Shown: piece after piece, positions 52,212-60,257 of the stretch
How the letters are laid out: every line of letters begins with the position of its first letter
Numbering within the stretch: the first letter of the stretch is position 1
Source of the DNA: Streptomyces sp. NBC_01591
GTDB taxonomy: Bacteria > Actinomycetota > Actinomycetes > Streptomycetales > Streptomycetaceae
DNA length: 64,000 nucleotides
Reading direction: 5' to 3'
Assembly: GCF_035918155.1 (NCBI RefSeq)
Contig: NZ_CP109327.1
Coordinates: forward strand, 6,076,001-6,140,000
Translations under genes and position numbers: made by a program
The notes under the pieces: generated by a model
What the model was told of the DNA's origin: nothing
Seen by the model: the letters and a program-made list of their open reading frames with translations, nothing else
Database searches by the model: none

Positions 52212-53974
52212 CGCACGGCCTCCCTGGACGGCGGGACGTTTCCTTCGTCGGCGGGGTCGTCGTCCGCGCCGCGGGACACCAGGAGGCGGTAGCCGGACTC
52301 CCGGTCCAGGAGCTCACGATGGCTGCCGACGGCCGCGACGCAGCCGTCGACCAGGTAGTACACGGTGTCCGCCCGGTCCAGCAGGAGCGGTGAGGTGCTG
52401 GTGACGACCGTGGTGCGGCCGGAGCGTGCGGCGCGCAGCCGGGCCGCCATGGCCGCCTCGGTGTGTGCGTCGACCGCCGAGGTGGGCTCCACCGCCAGGA
52501 GCACCTCGGGATCGGCCAGCAGGGCACGGACCAGCCGGATGCGCTGGCGCTGGCCTCCGGAGAGGTTGCGGCCCTGCGCGTCGACGGGCGAGTCGAGCCC
52601 GTCCGGCAGACCGCGGACGATGTCCTGCGCCACGGCCGCGTACAGGGCGCGACCGATGGACTCCTCGTCCCGGTCCCGGACCCCGCCGATCACCTCGCGC
52701 AGCGAACCGGCGAACAGATCGGCCTCGTTGTCCGCGACCAGGATCCGCCGGCGCACCTGCGTCAGGTCGATCTCGTCGAGGCGTATCGCGCCCCAGGCCG
52801 CCGCCGAACCGGTGAACCGCCCCAGCCGCTCGACCACCGCCGCGGACTCCGACGGCCGGGCGCCGACCAGCGCGGTCAGCCTCCCGGGCACCACCTCGAC
52901 GCCGGATGCCGGATCACGCAGGACGGACGGCTCGGCGGGCCCGTCCGCGGCCGCGTCTCCACCCGCGTCCCCGCCCTCGGAATCGGGCTCCAGGGCCAGG
53001 AAACGTATGACTCTGCGGGCGGCGACCAGTCCGCGGCTGAGGTCGTAGCCGCCCTCGATGAAGAACGAGACCGGCACCACGAGCACCGCGGCGTACCCGT
53101 AGACCGCGACCAACTCGCCGACGCTGATGGTCCCCTGAGCGGCCATCCGGGCCGCCAGCCAGGTCACGGCCCCCAGGAACAGGGTGGGCAGGCCGACGCC
53201 GAGGGCCTGGATCCAGCTGGTCACCGCGCCGACGCGGTACCCCTCCGCCTGCAAGGCCCGCGAGCCGCTCCGGTAGCGCTCGGCGTACACCTCCTTGCCG
53301 CCGATGCCGTTGAGTACGCGCAGGCCCCCGACCATGTCCTCGAACCGGTCGGCGAGCCGGCCCTGCCGCTCCCGGTACGTCGCCTCGACGCCCTGCAGCC
53401 GCCCCAGCAGCGGGCCGACCAGCACCGCGAGCAGCGGTACCCCGAGCAGCACCACCGCGGCGAGCAGCGGTTCCACGGCCAGCAGCAACGCGGCCACGAC
53501 GACGAAGGCGAGGACCGCGCCGACACCGGGGCCCGTGATGGTCAGCGTGCCGGCGATCACGGCGACGTCGCCGAAGCCGATCGTGACGACTTCCCCGGCC
53601 GTGACCCGCCGCGGCAGCGCCCCGCCCAGCCGGGTCGCCTGTCCGACCACGACCCGCACGGAACGGAAGGCGGCGTCCAGCCGCACCCTGGTCATCGTGC
53701 GGTGCCGCATGATGGCCAGCCACGCGTTCAGCACCCCCACACCCAGCAGCGCCGCGACCCAGCCGGCCAGTGCGGGCCACCGTCCCGGTTGCAACCCGTC
53801 GTCGATGGCGCGGGAGAGCAGGTACGGCGGCAGCGTCAGACAGACCATCCAGGCGCTGCCGAGCAGCGCACCGGCGGCGATCCGGCGGCGCTGACAGACG
53901 ATCAGCCACCAGAGGTATCGCAGGGCGCTGCGGTGGTCGGGGGGTCGTATGGGGTGCGGTGGGCGATTCCTGAT
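52208..53974 (-). CDS. ABC exporter half-transporter (degenerate Walker A/B; no standard start codon)
   Basis: About 588 residues from the suggested start. Six membrane helices begin with LRYLWWLIVCQRRR. The ATPase domain has an intact LSGGQRQRIRL, but Walker A is VGARPSESAAV without lysine and Walker B is LLAVEPTSAVD without its aspartate. No ATG, GTG or TTG lies in frame between 54223 and the first membrane helix; a strong CCAGGGAGGG is followed, six bases later, by ATC at 53974, which I take as a possible rare start. The alternative at 54223 would add an unlikely Arg/Pro tail. It overlaps the upstream gene. Confidence 0.7.
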   Translation of the reverse strand: MRNRPPHPIRPPDHRSALRYLWWLIVCQRRRIAAGALLGSAWMVCLTLPPYLLSRAIDDGLQPGRWPALAGWVAALLGVGVLNAWLAIMRHRTMTRVRLDAAFRSVRVVVGQATRLGGALPRRVTAGEVVTIGFGDVAVIAGTLTITGPGVGAVLAFVVVAALLLAVEPLLAAVVLLGVPLLAVLVGPLLGRLQGVEATYRERQGRLADRFEDMVGGLRVLNGIGGKEVYAERYRSGSRALQAEGYRVGAVTSWIQALGVGLPTLFLGAVTWLAARMAAQGTISVGELVAVYGYAAVLVVPVSFFIEGGYDLSRGLVAARRVIRFLALEPDSEGGDAGGDAAADGPAEPSVLRDPASGVEVVPGRLTALVGARPSESAAVVERLGRFTGSAAAWGAIRLDEIDLTQVRRRILVADNEADLFAGSLREVIGGVRDRDEESIGRALYAAVAQDIVRGLPDGLDSPVDAQGRNLSGGQRQRIRLVRALLADPEVLLAVEPTSAVDAHTEAAMAARLRAARSGRTTVVTSTSPLLLDRADTVYYLVDGCVAAVGSHRELLDRESGYRLLVSRGADDDPADEGNVPPSREAVR

Positions 53975-54366
53975 CTCGATCCCTCCCTGGGACGGCAGCG
54001 GAACGCGGTCGCGGATGCCTGCTCCATGGATCGTACGGACAGCGTGTACGTGCAGTCCGTGTCGGGGACGACGACGAGGAGCGGGGCGCCGGTCTTGATG
54101 TGTGCGTGGGCGGCGCGTTGGCTCTCGCGGTCCTCGTACCAGGCGCGGAGTTCCGCGAGGTGGCCGAGGCGCGGGTCGAGGCCGAGCCGGTCCACGATCC
54201 ACAACGCCTGCCCGCCGAGCCACCGCAGCGCGAGGACGGGGGAGATCGTCCGGAAGGTGCCCAGGACGTACCGCGCCGTTTCATCGGCGCCGTACACGAG
54301 CCCTTCGGCGATTGCCGCGCACAGGTAACTCGCCTGCTCGGGCGATGCGTTCACGTCGCCGGTCAC
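53902..54366 (-). CDS. Small conserved Streptomyces protein
   Basis: A 154-residue protein without known domain. The core (ASYLCAAIAEGLVYGADETARYVLGTFRTISPVLALRWLGGQAL) is a helical motif seen in many small Streptomyces proteins beside XRE/DUF397 genes. GTG 54366 overlaps the preceding gene by four bases. The end after TDCTYTLSVR has a less natural composition and overlaps the presumed start of the ABC gene by about 70 bases, so the natural 3' end may have been lost or changed. Confidence 0.6.
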   Translation of the reverse strand: MTGDVNASPEQASYLCAAIAEGLVYGADETARYVLGTFRTISPVLALRWLGGQALWIVDRLGLDPRLGHLAELRAWYEDRESQRAAHAHIKTGAPLLVVVPDTDCTYTLSVRSMEQASATAFRCRPREGSRSGIAHRTPYDPPTTAAPCDTSGG

Positions 54367-54623
54367 AGGATCCGCCCCTCGCTCCGGGCATTGCACCGCG
54401 CGATCTCGGCCCGCAACCGCTCTATCGGACTCGGAGCCCGCACGCTTGCGGGCTCCGCCTCCCACTCCGTCCCGCCACAGACCGGCCGCAACGACCAGTA
54501 CGGGCCGGACGTCCCCCGGAACTCTCCGACCTGGTCACGGCGGCTGGTGTCCACCAACAGCGTGCCGGGTGAGGGCAGTTGTGGGGGATTCTGCTCGTTC
54601 GGGGGGCCGTTTTGCACAGACAC
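54363..54623 (-). CDS. Small conserved Streptomyces protein
   Basis: An 86-residue protein (SVQNGPPNEQNPPQLPSPG...), Pro/Gln-rich at first, then TLLVDTSRRDQVGEFRG, SLRPVCGGTEWEAEP and SPIERLRAEIARCNARS. No named family recalled. GTG 54623 has GGAGAGGAG upstream. Co-translated with the following gene, and divergent from the XRE-DUF5753 gene; such groups are characteristic of Streptomyces regulatory islands of unknown purpose. Confidence 0.65.
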   Translation of the reverse strand: MSVQNGPPNEQNPPQLPSPGTLLVDTSRRDQVGEFRGTSGPYWSLRPVCGGTEWEAEPASVRAPSPIERLRAEIARCNARSEGRIL

Positions 54624-54728
54624 GGGCCACTCCTCTCCGTAACGGTTCCGCTACCAAGGGGGATCAGCGTGGCCTAGAGTCGAGAAGGTCTTCAACTTAC
54701 GCAGATTGACAGGCAAGTTAGGTGCCGG

Positions 54729-55559
54729 ATGGTGAATCGGAAGGAACTGGACCCCGATCGATCGCCGAGTGCGGCGTTCGGCGCGCGTCTTCGCAGTTTG
54801 CGGGATGAGCGTGGCTGGACGCAGGATGAACTCGGCGAGCGCATGGGGTGTTCCGGGGCGCACATTTCTGCTGTTGAAACTGGACGGCGGAAACCAACTC
54901 AACAGTTCGCAGCAAGTGCTGACAGGACGTTTGGAACCGGCAACCGGTTCGAACGCCAGAGCCGGGCGGTCAGGCACAGGGCGCTGCTTGAGGGCTTCCC
55001 GGAGTACGTCACTCACGAGGCGCGCGCGGTAGAGATCAGGCTCTACGAAGTTGGTGTCATACCTGGCCTGCTCCAGACTCCGGAGTACGCATCAGCGCTC
55101 GGAAAGAGCACGGTGAAACGGGGCGTTGCCTCGCGGGAGCAAGCCGACGAGCGGATTGCGCTGGTGGCGCAGCGCCAAGCGTCGCTCACACGAACACCGC
55201 CCCCGTTGGTTTTCGTGGTGCTTGACGAAAGCTGTCTCCTCCGTCCCATCGGGGACGGCGCGCTCATGGGCGCACAGTTCGCGCGTTTGATGGAGTTTGC
55301 CGAGCTGCCGAACACCGTGCTTCAAGTCGCTCCGTTCGCCATCGGGGTTCGTCGTCCGATGACGTTGCCGGTAACAGTGCTCACGATGCCGGACCGTTCG
55401 CTCATGTCGTACGCGGAGTCCGCCAACCGGGGCCATCTTGAGCGGGACAGCGCATCGGTGCTGCCCATCCTGACGGACTACCATCAACTACAGGCCGAAG
55501 CGCTGTCGCGAGCGGCGTCCGTGGCCATGATCAGCCAGTTACGAAAGGGCACCCCGTGA
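54729..55559 (+). CDS. XRE HTH regulator with DUF5753 domain
   Basis: A 276-residue protein. HTH at residues about 16-70 (FGARLRSLRDERGWTQDELGERMGCSGAHISAVETGRRKP), then the DUF5753 domain (YEVGVIPGLLQTPEYASAL, VLDESCLLRPIGD, LPNTVLQVAPFAIGV). Streptomyces carries many such genes, each paired with a DUF397 gene, as here (GTGA overlap); some pairs affect development and antibiotic production. In the leader AACTT-N16-AAGTT is a possible autoregulatory site. Composition is less GC-rich than neighbours. Confidence 0.9.
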   Translation: MVNRKELDPDRSPSAAFGARLRSLRDERGWTQDELGERMGCSGAHISAVETGRRKPTQQFAASADRTFGTGNRFERQSRAVRHRALLEGFPEYVTHEARAVEIRLYEVGVIPGLLQTPEYASALGKSTVKRGVASREQADERIALVAQRQASLTRTPPPLVFVVLDESCLLRPIGDGALMGAQFARLMEFAELPNTVLQVAPFAIGVRRPMTLPVTVLTMPDRSLMSYAESANRGHLERDSASVLPILTDYHQLQAEALSRAASVAMISQLRKGTP

Positions 55560-55765
55560 CGACCGAGTCCCCCCGTTGGTTCAAGTCTTCATTCAGCGAG
55601 AACGGCGGCCAGTGCATCGAGGTCGCCGCCAACCTCGTCGCCCCGCTCGGCGTGGTTCCCGTCCGCGACTCCAAGAACCCGAGCGGCCCGGTGCTGAATG
55701 CCTCCGCCGCCTCGTTCGCCTCGTTCGTGGCGGGCGTCAAGGCCGGAGAGCTCGGCACCATCTGA
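55556..55765 (+). CDS. DUF397 domain protein
   Basis: A 69-residue protein: WFKSSFSENGGQCIEVA and VPVRDSKNPSGPVL are the DUF397 hallmarks. GTG 55556 overlaps the XRE gene stop. DUF397 proteins act with the neighbouring XRE protein, in an antagonist-like arrangement in studied pairs (established for relatives such as the whiJ-type loci; not demonstrated here). Confidence 0.92.
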   Translation: MTTESPRWFKSSFSENGGQCIEVAANLVAPLGVVPVRDSKNPSGPVLNASAASFASFVAGVKAGELGTI

Positions 55766-55867
55766 CCGCCCGGTCAATGCACACCGTTGCAGGCTGCCCC
55801 ATCGTGCCGAGTGCGGTGGGGCTTCTTCCGCACAGGCCGATCAGGTAGCCCTGGGAGGGAACCGGTC

Positions 55868-55921
55868 ATGACCCTGTGTGTGAAAGCTGCGCCGGTGGCA
55901 CAGCCGCCCCGCGATGCTTGA
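55868..55921 (+). CDS. Possible 17-residue leader peptide
   Basis: ATG ACC CTG TGT GTG AAA ... TGA encodes MTLCVKAAPVAQPPRDA, preceded by GGGAGGG at a good distance. No following plus-strand gene is obvious for it to regulate, so this is a weak call. Confidence 0.25.
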   Translation: MTLCVKAAPVAQPPRDA

Positions 55922-56034
55922 TGTTGACGGCCGAAGCCTTGGCCAGTGCCACGGGGTTCACTGCCGTCAGGCGCATGACAACTGTGCGCCTTCGGGAACT
56001 GGTCAGCCGGCTCCCCGGGTTCGTCCGGGACCCA

Positions 56035-56739
56035 TCACGCCAGGAGGTCGCGCCAGCGGTCGGCCGACTCCAAGGTGTCCAGGCTGACCTGCTCCAGGAA
56101 CGCGCCTGACCTGGCCTGCCGCTGCCCCACGGGGCTGTCGGGTCCGTACGTCTGTGCCGAGGCCATCGCAGCCCGCGCCGCCTCCAGCGTCTGCCGCGCG
56201 CTGAGCACGACGGAGTGGTACCAGGCCTCGTCGTCGATCACGTAGACGTCGCGACGCCGCTGCGGATCGCGTTCGCGCCGGACATAGCCGTGCTGGACGA
56301 GGTAGTTGACGGCCACGGAGACGGAGGCGGGGCTGACCTCCAGCCTGCGGGTCAGCTCGGCCGCGGTGCGCCTGCCGTCCTCGGACAGCAGCAGGTCGAC
56401 GTGCACGCGTGCTGTCATCCTCGGCAGCCCCGCCCGGACCGCTATCTCGATGATCTCCTCTCCCGTTGTGCCACTCGGCGGTCCGGCCGTGCGCGGGGGT
56501 GTTGGTGTGCCACGCCGCGCCCGCTGGGCCGTCGCCCGATGCGCCTGCTGGGGCTGGTAGCCGCTGGGGCCGCCGTTGCGTCCGATCTCCCGGCTGATCG
56601 TCGAGGTCGGCCGGTCGAGCCGCCTCGCGATCTCGGCGTAGGAGAGCCCGTCGGTGAGTCCGGCCGCGATGCGCTGGCGGTCCTGCTGGGTCAACCGTCC
56701 TCCTGGCATGCCGTCAGTATTGCTTTCGCCGCCATTCAT
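56035..56739 (-). CDS. GbsR/MarR-like transcriptional regulator with IS30-type N-terminal HTH
   Basis: A 234-residue protein with two DNA-binding parts. Residues about 14-52 (LTQQDRQRIAAGLTDGLSYAEIARRLDRPTSTISREIGRNGG) resemble the IS30-type HTH, and residues about 90-165 are a GbsR/MarR winged helix (RTAAELTRRLEVSPASVSVAVNYLVQHGYVRRERDPQRRRD). ATG 56739 (MNGGESN) is chosen; MPGGRL ten residues on is an alternative. Divergent from the P450 gene across an AT-rich region with TGCAAT repeats, so it probably represses the P450. Confidence 0.85.
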   Translation of the reverse strand: MNGGESNTDGMPGGRLTQQDRQRIAAGLTDGLSYAEIARRLDRPTSTISREIGRNGGPSGYQPQQAHRATAQRARRGTPTPPRTAGPPSGTTGEEIIEIAVRAGLPRMTARVHVDLLLSEDGRRTAAELTRRLEVSPASVSVAVNYLVQHGYVRRERDPQRRRDVYVIDDEAWYHSVVLSARQTLEAARAAMASAQTYGPDSPVGQRQARSGAFLEQVSLDTLESADRWRDLLA

Positions 56740-56892
56740 TGCAACGCGATATTGCATTCAGGCCCATCGTCATTGCATCAATATTCCGCTATTCATCTGG
56801 GGAAACGCCTTTCTGCCGATTGACGCCATTCTGAATGCAACGTAGCTTTCGAGCATCGTCAAACGCGTACTATCGCGAGATGAGGAATGGTC
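56735..56892. promoter_or_regulatory. AT-rich regulator/P450 divergent region with TTGCAT repeats
   Basis: Words of the form TTGCAA/TTGCAT recur at 56737-56744, 56752-56761, 56771-56779 and 56831-56842. TTGCATTCAG (56752-56761) and CTGAATGCAA (56831-56840) are exact complements. The region is markedly richer in A+T than its flanks. Likely operators of the GbsR-like protein. Confidence 0.55.
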
Positions 56893-58101
56893 ATGGGTGA
56901 ATTACTGCACACCGTCACGACGATGCCGACGGAGCGTCGGTCCGGCTGTCCCTTCGACCCGCCGGCGGAGCTGGTCGACGCCCGCCGGCACGGCCCCATC
57001 AGCGGGTACACCTTCCCCGGCGGAAAGCCCGGCTGGCTGATCACCGGATACGACCTGGTCAGGGCGGTCCTGGCTGACCAGCGGTTCAGCTCGCGCAAGG
57101 AGCTCCTGCTCCACCCGACCATCGACTACGGAGACATGAAGTCACCCCCGGCGCCGCCCGGTGAGTTCCTCCTCATGGACGAGCCCCTGCACAGCCGCTA
57201 CCGAAAGCCGCTGATGGGCAAGTTCACCGTACGGCGGATGCGTCTGCTCACCGAGCGCGTCGAGCAGATCACCGCCGACCACCTGGACGCCATGGAGGAG
57301 GCCGGGCCGTCGGCGGACCTGGTGACCGCGTTCGCCAAGCCCGTCCCCGCCATCGTGATCTGTGAACTGCTGGGGGTGCCGTACGAGGACCGGGGGTCCT
57401 TCCAGGAGCAGGTCGACTCGTTCATGAGCGGGGAGACGAGCGACGAGGACCTGATAGCGGCCTACACCGCGACCCAGGAGTACCTCGCGGAACTGGTGGC
57501 CGCCAAACGCGCGAACCCCACCGACGACGTGCTCAGCGACCTCACCACCGACAGCGATCTGACCGACGAGGAGCTGAAGGGGATCGCCCTGGTCCTGCTG
57601 GCGGCCGGGTTCGACACCACCGCGAACATGCTGGCCCTCGGCACCTTCGCGCTGCTGCGCAACCCGGAGCAACTGGCCGCGCTGCGTGCCGATCCCACGC
57701 TCGCCGACCCGGCCGTGGAGGAGTTGCTGCGGTACCTCAGCGTCGCCAAGACGTTCATGAGGACGGCGCTGGAGGACGTCGAGGTGGGCGGCCGGACCAT
57801 CAAGGCCGGCTCGCCTGTGATCCTGTCGTACAACACCGCCAACCGCGACCCCGAGCGCTTCGCCGATCCCCACGTGCTCGACCTCCGCAGGCAGGACGGT
57901 GGACACCTGGCCTTCGGCCACGGCATCCACCAGTGCCTGGGGCAGCAACTGGCCCGCGTCGAGATGAAGGTCGCGTTCCCCGCGCTGTTCAACCGCTTCC
58001 CCACGCTGCGCCTGGCCGTACCGCCCGAAGAGGTTGCCCTGCGTCCGGAGATCGCGGACATCTACGGGGTGAAGAGCCTCCCGGTCACCTGGGACGTGTG
58101 A
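56893..58101 (+). CDS. Cytochrome P450
   Basis: A 402-residue soluble P450 mono-oxygenase of the CYP105/CYP107-like bacterial class. Features: I-helix LAAGFDTTANML, K-helix EELLR, and the haem loop FGHGIHQCLGQQLAR with Cys348. ATG 56893 is selected because GAGGA is six bases upstream; ATG 56887 is too close. No ferredoxin gene is adjacent, so electrons must come from elsewhere. Divergent from the GbsR-like gene. Substrate unknown. Confidence 0.94.
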   Translation: MGELLHTVTTMPTERRSGCPFDPPAELVDARRHGPISGYTFPGGKPGWLITGYDLVRAVLADQRFSSRKELLLHPTIDYGDMKSPPAPPGEFLLMDEPLHSRYRKPLMGKFTVRRMRLLTERVEQITADHLDAMEEAGPSADLVTAFAKPVPAIVICELLGVPYEDRGSFQEQVDSFMSGETSDEDLIAAYTATQEYLAELVAAKRANPTDDVLSDLTTDSDLTDEELKGIALVLLAAGFDTTANMLALGTFALLRNPEQLAALRADPTLADPAVEELLRYLSVAKTFMRTALEDVEVGGRTIKAGSPVILSYNTANRDPERFADPHVLDLRRQDGGHLAFGHGIHQCLGQQLARVEMKVAFPALFNRFPTLRLAVPPEEVALRPEIADIYGVKSLPVTWDV

Positions 58102-58145
58102 CCGATGAGGATCACTGCGGACGCCGAGCGCTGCGCTGTCGTGGA

Positions 58146-58176
58146 ACCGTCTGCCTGCCGGGAGGCCGCAGACGGT
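58146..58176. terminator. Bidirectional terminator hairpin
   Basis: ACCGTCTGC / GCAGACGGT perfect arms with a 13-base loop, and outer TGTCG / CGACA arms. Between convergent P450 and DoxX genes. Confidence 0.65.
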
Positions 58177-58266
58177 GCGACACGAGCCGCACGATCCGCC
58201 CCGCGAGTGCCAGAGGCATCCTCGTTCGTTGCTATCCGTTCGCCCCGACCGGCGGCACATCTTTCC

Positions 58267-58650
58267 TCAGCCGGAGAAAGGCTCAAGGACGAAGCGACCC
58301 CACGCGACAAAGGCTGCGAGCACGAGGTAGACCGAGTTCAGCATCACGAGCTTGTACTGACCAAGGCGGCCATGAGTGATCATCGCGCCGACCATGAGAG
58401 CAACCCAGCACACAGCGGTTACCGGAACCATGACCGGTGCGATGTCGAGCACGGCGGGCAGGATCAGGCCGACTGCGGCCAGCAGCTCCAGGAACCCGAG
58501 GGTCTTGACGAAACCGATGCCGGCGTCTTGGGTCCATTCCCCGCCATCGTGCGCGGCCAGTTTCTCCTTGGGTATGAACGCCTTGCTGATGCCGCCGCCC
58601 AGGGCGACTGCGGCCAGCAGTCCGGTCGCAATCCACAGAGTGAGGTTCAT
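58267..58650 (-). CDS. DoxX family membrane protein
   Basis: A 127-residue protein with four membrane helices (residues about 4-22, 46-66, 68-90 and 100-120). The pattern LGGGISKAFIPKEKL and LGFLELLAAVGLILP is typical of DoxX-like proteins. It follows the NDH-2-like gene on the same strand after 75 bases. DoxX proteins take part in membrane redox or thiol-stress complexes in actinobacteria (known from relatives); partnership here with the flavoprotein is inferred from adjacency. Confidence 0.88.
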   Translation of the reverse strand: MNLTLWIATGLLAAVALGGGISKAFIPKEKLAAHDGGEWTQDAGIGFVKTLGFLELLAAVGLILPAVLDIAPVMVPVTAVCWVALMVGAMITHGRLGQYKLVMLNSVYLVLAAFVAWGRFVLEPFSG

Positions 58651-58725
58651 GGGGTTTCTCCTTGCCTTGTGTCGGTGGCTCCGGGTGTCGACAACCGACC
58701 GTGAACGCTTGGCCGAACTGCTGGT

Positions 58726-59913
58726 TCAGCGGTGGACAGCGGCCTCGCCGCGCTTGGCCTGCAGCAGTTGCCGGCGCTTGTCATCCTTGAAGCCCCAGGT
58801 GAACGAGCCGGGCTTGCGTGCCTCGTCCACCAGTTCCTTGACGACGCCCTTGCAAGCGCGCTCCTTGATCCCTGCGCCGAGGCGGCCGCCGATGCAGTAC
58901 CTGTTCGCGGTGTCGTCCTTGGAGGCGATCTGCACGGTGGCGGCGCGACGGCCCAGGGCGATGCACTGGCCGAAGAAACCCACGTTGATGGCCTCGGGCT
59001 GCGCACCCGCGATCCGGGCCAGCACCGTGTCGGCGGCGTGCGCTCCCAGCGGACGAGCGGTCTGGCAGCTCATTCGCAGCGGCAGGTCCGACGGTGCCGC
59101 CGAATCCCCGGCCGCGACGATGCGCACATCGTCCACGCTCGTCAACGTCTCGTCGGTGAGCAGGCGGCCCAAGGCGTCGGTGCTCAGCCCGCTGCACGTG
59201 GCCAGGTCCGGCACGCCGAACCCGGCGGTCCAGATCGTCACCGTGCTCGGCAGCGTGTGGCCGCCACTGAGCTGCACGGTATCGCGGGTCACCGCCGTCA
59301 CCTTCGCGTCGGGGCCTTCGAGTACGGTCACCCCGAGCCTGGCCAGCCTCTTGGCAACCGAGCGCCGAACCCGCGGATGCAGATAGGAGCCGAGTACCCC
59401 GCCGCACACCAGGGTCACCCGACGGCCCTGCTCCGCCAGCTCGGCGGCGATCTCGATACCGGTCGAACCAGCTCCCACAACCGTCACCACGGCCGTCGAG
59501 GGCGCGGCGTCGACCATCGTCCGCAACCGCTGTGCCTCCTCCAGGGTGGCGATCGGGTGGGCGAACTCGGCCGCCCCGGGGACGCGCAGGTCGGCGCTGC
59601 CACTGCCCACCGCGTAGATCAGGTAGTCGTAGCCGATCGTGCCGCCGCTCGCCGACGTCACGCTGCGCCCGGGGGCGTCGATCCGTGCCACGGTGTCGAC
59701 CACCAGCCGGACGCGCTCGCCCAGGACCTCCCGGTAGTCGACGACCGCCGCGTGGGACCCTCCCACCACCTGGTGCAGGCGAACCCTCTCGACAAAGGCC
59801 GAACGCGGGTTGACCAGCGTCACTGATACGTCGTCGCGCTGCGTCAGACGATTGGCGGCCAAGACGCCCGCGTACCCGCCGCCGATCACGACCACATCGG
59901 TGCTCCCAGTCAT
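58726..59913 (-). CDS. NDH-2-like FAD/NAD(P)-dependent oxidoreductase
   Basis: A 395-residue pyridine nucleotide-disulfide-type flavoprotein. FAD-binding GGGYAGVLAANRL at the N-terminus, NAD-binding VVTVVGAGSTGIEIAAELAEQG in the middle, and TIWTAGFGVPDLA plus VDDVRIVAAGDSA near the second FAD contact. There is no redox-active CxxC, which favours a type II NADH:quinone-like dehydrogenase. ATG 59913 follows GAAGGAGACACC. Leads a unit with doxX, suggesting electron flow at the membrane. Confidence 0.88.
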   Translation of the reverse strand: MTGSTDVVVIGGGYAGVLAANRLTQRDDVSVTLVNPRSAFVERVRLHQVVGGSHAAVVDYREVLGERVRLVVDTVARIDAPGRSVTSASGGTIGYDYLIYAVGSGSADLRVPGAAEFAHPIATLEEAQRLRTMVDAAPSTAVVTVVGAGSTGIEIAAELAEQGRRVTLVCGGVLGSYLHPRVRRSVAKRLARLGVTVLEGPDAKVTAVTRDTVQLSGGHTLPSTVTIWTAGFGVPDLATCSGLSTDALGRLLTDETLTSVDDVRIVAAGDSAAPSDLPLRMSCQTARPLGAHAADTVLARIAGAQPEAINVGFFGQCIALGRRAATVQIASKDDTANRYCIGGRLGAGIKERACKGVVKELVDEARKPGSFTWGFKDDKRRQLLQAKRGEAAVHR

Positions 59914-60257
59914 GGTGTCTCCTTCGTTCCGAGGGGTTCGGGCACAAGACACCGCAAGACCGATCGCTGTGACAGCATGTGAGGCGGATCACTCTGCGGG
60001 GGCTCGGGCTCGGCCCAGGGTTCACCGCGGCGACGCTCGCCGCTGAACGCGGCGTCGCCCTGCCCGCTCCCTTCCCCGCCGCAGCGGATCCTTCGCCGTG
60101 GTCGCTGGCCGCCTGGCTGCTACTGGCTGGGGACCACTGCGGTGCCTCCACATGCCACGGCACGTTCCCGGTCCGCGTGGTCCGCGTCGACGGCCAGGGG
60201 GATTGCTCGTGATCACGCGGATCCGCTCACGTAACCGCGGATCCTGGAGGACCGGTC
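59914..60257. other. Intergenic region before the NDH-2-like gene
   Basis: About 345 bases without a convincing gene. Contains the promoter side of the NDH-2-like gene and the hairpin at 60219-60244 that ends the ABC operon. A Pro/Ala-rich frame at 59979-60212 shows no family resemblance. Confidence 0.5.
60219..60244 (-). terminator. Candidate terminator of the ABC operon
   Basis: GGATCCGC / GCGGATCC perfect arms with a 10-base loop, 14 bases after the stop on the minus strand. Confidence 0.6.

Noticed and set aside
59979..60212. 77-codon plus-strand frame before the second ABC operon
   Set aside because: Pro/Ala-rich with no ribosome site or family pattern.
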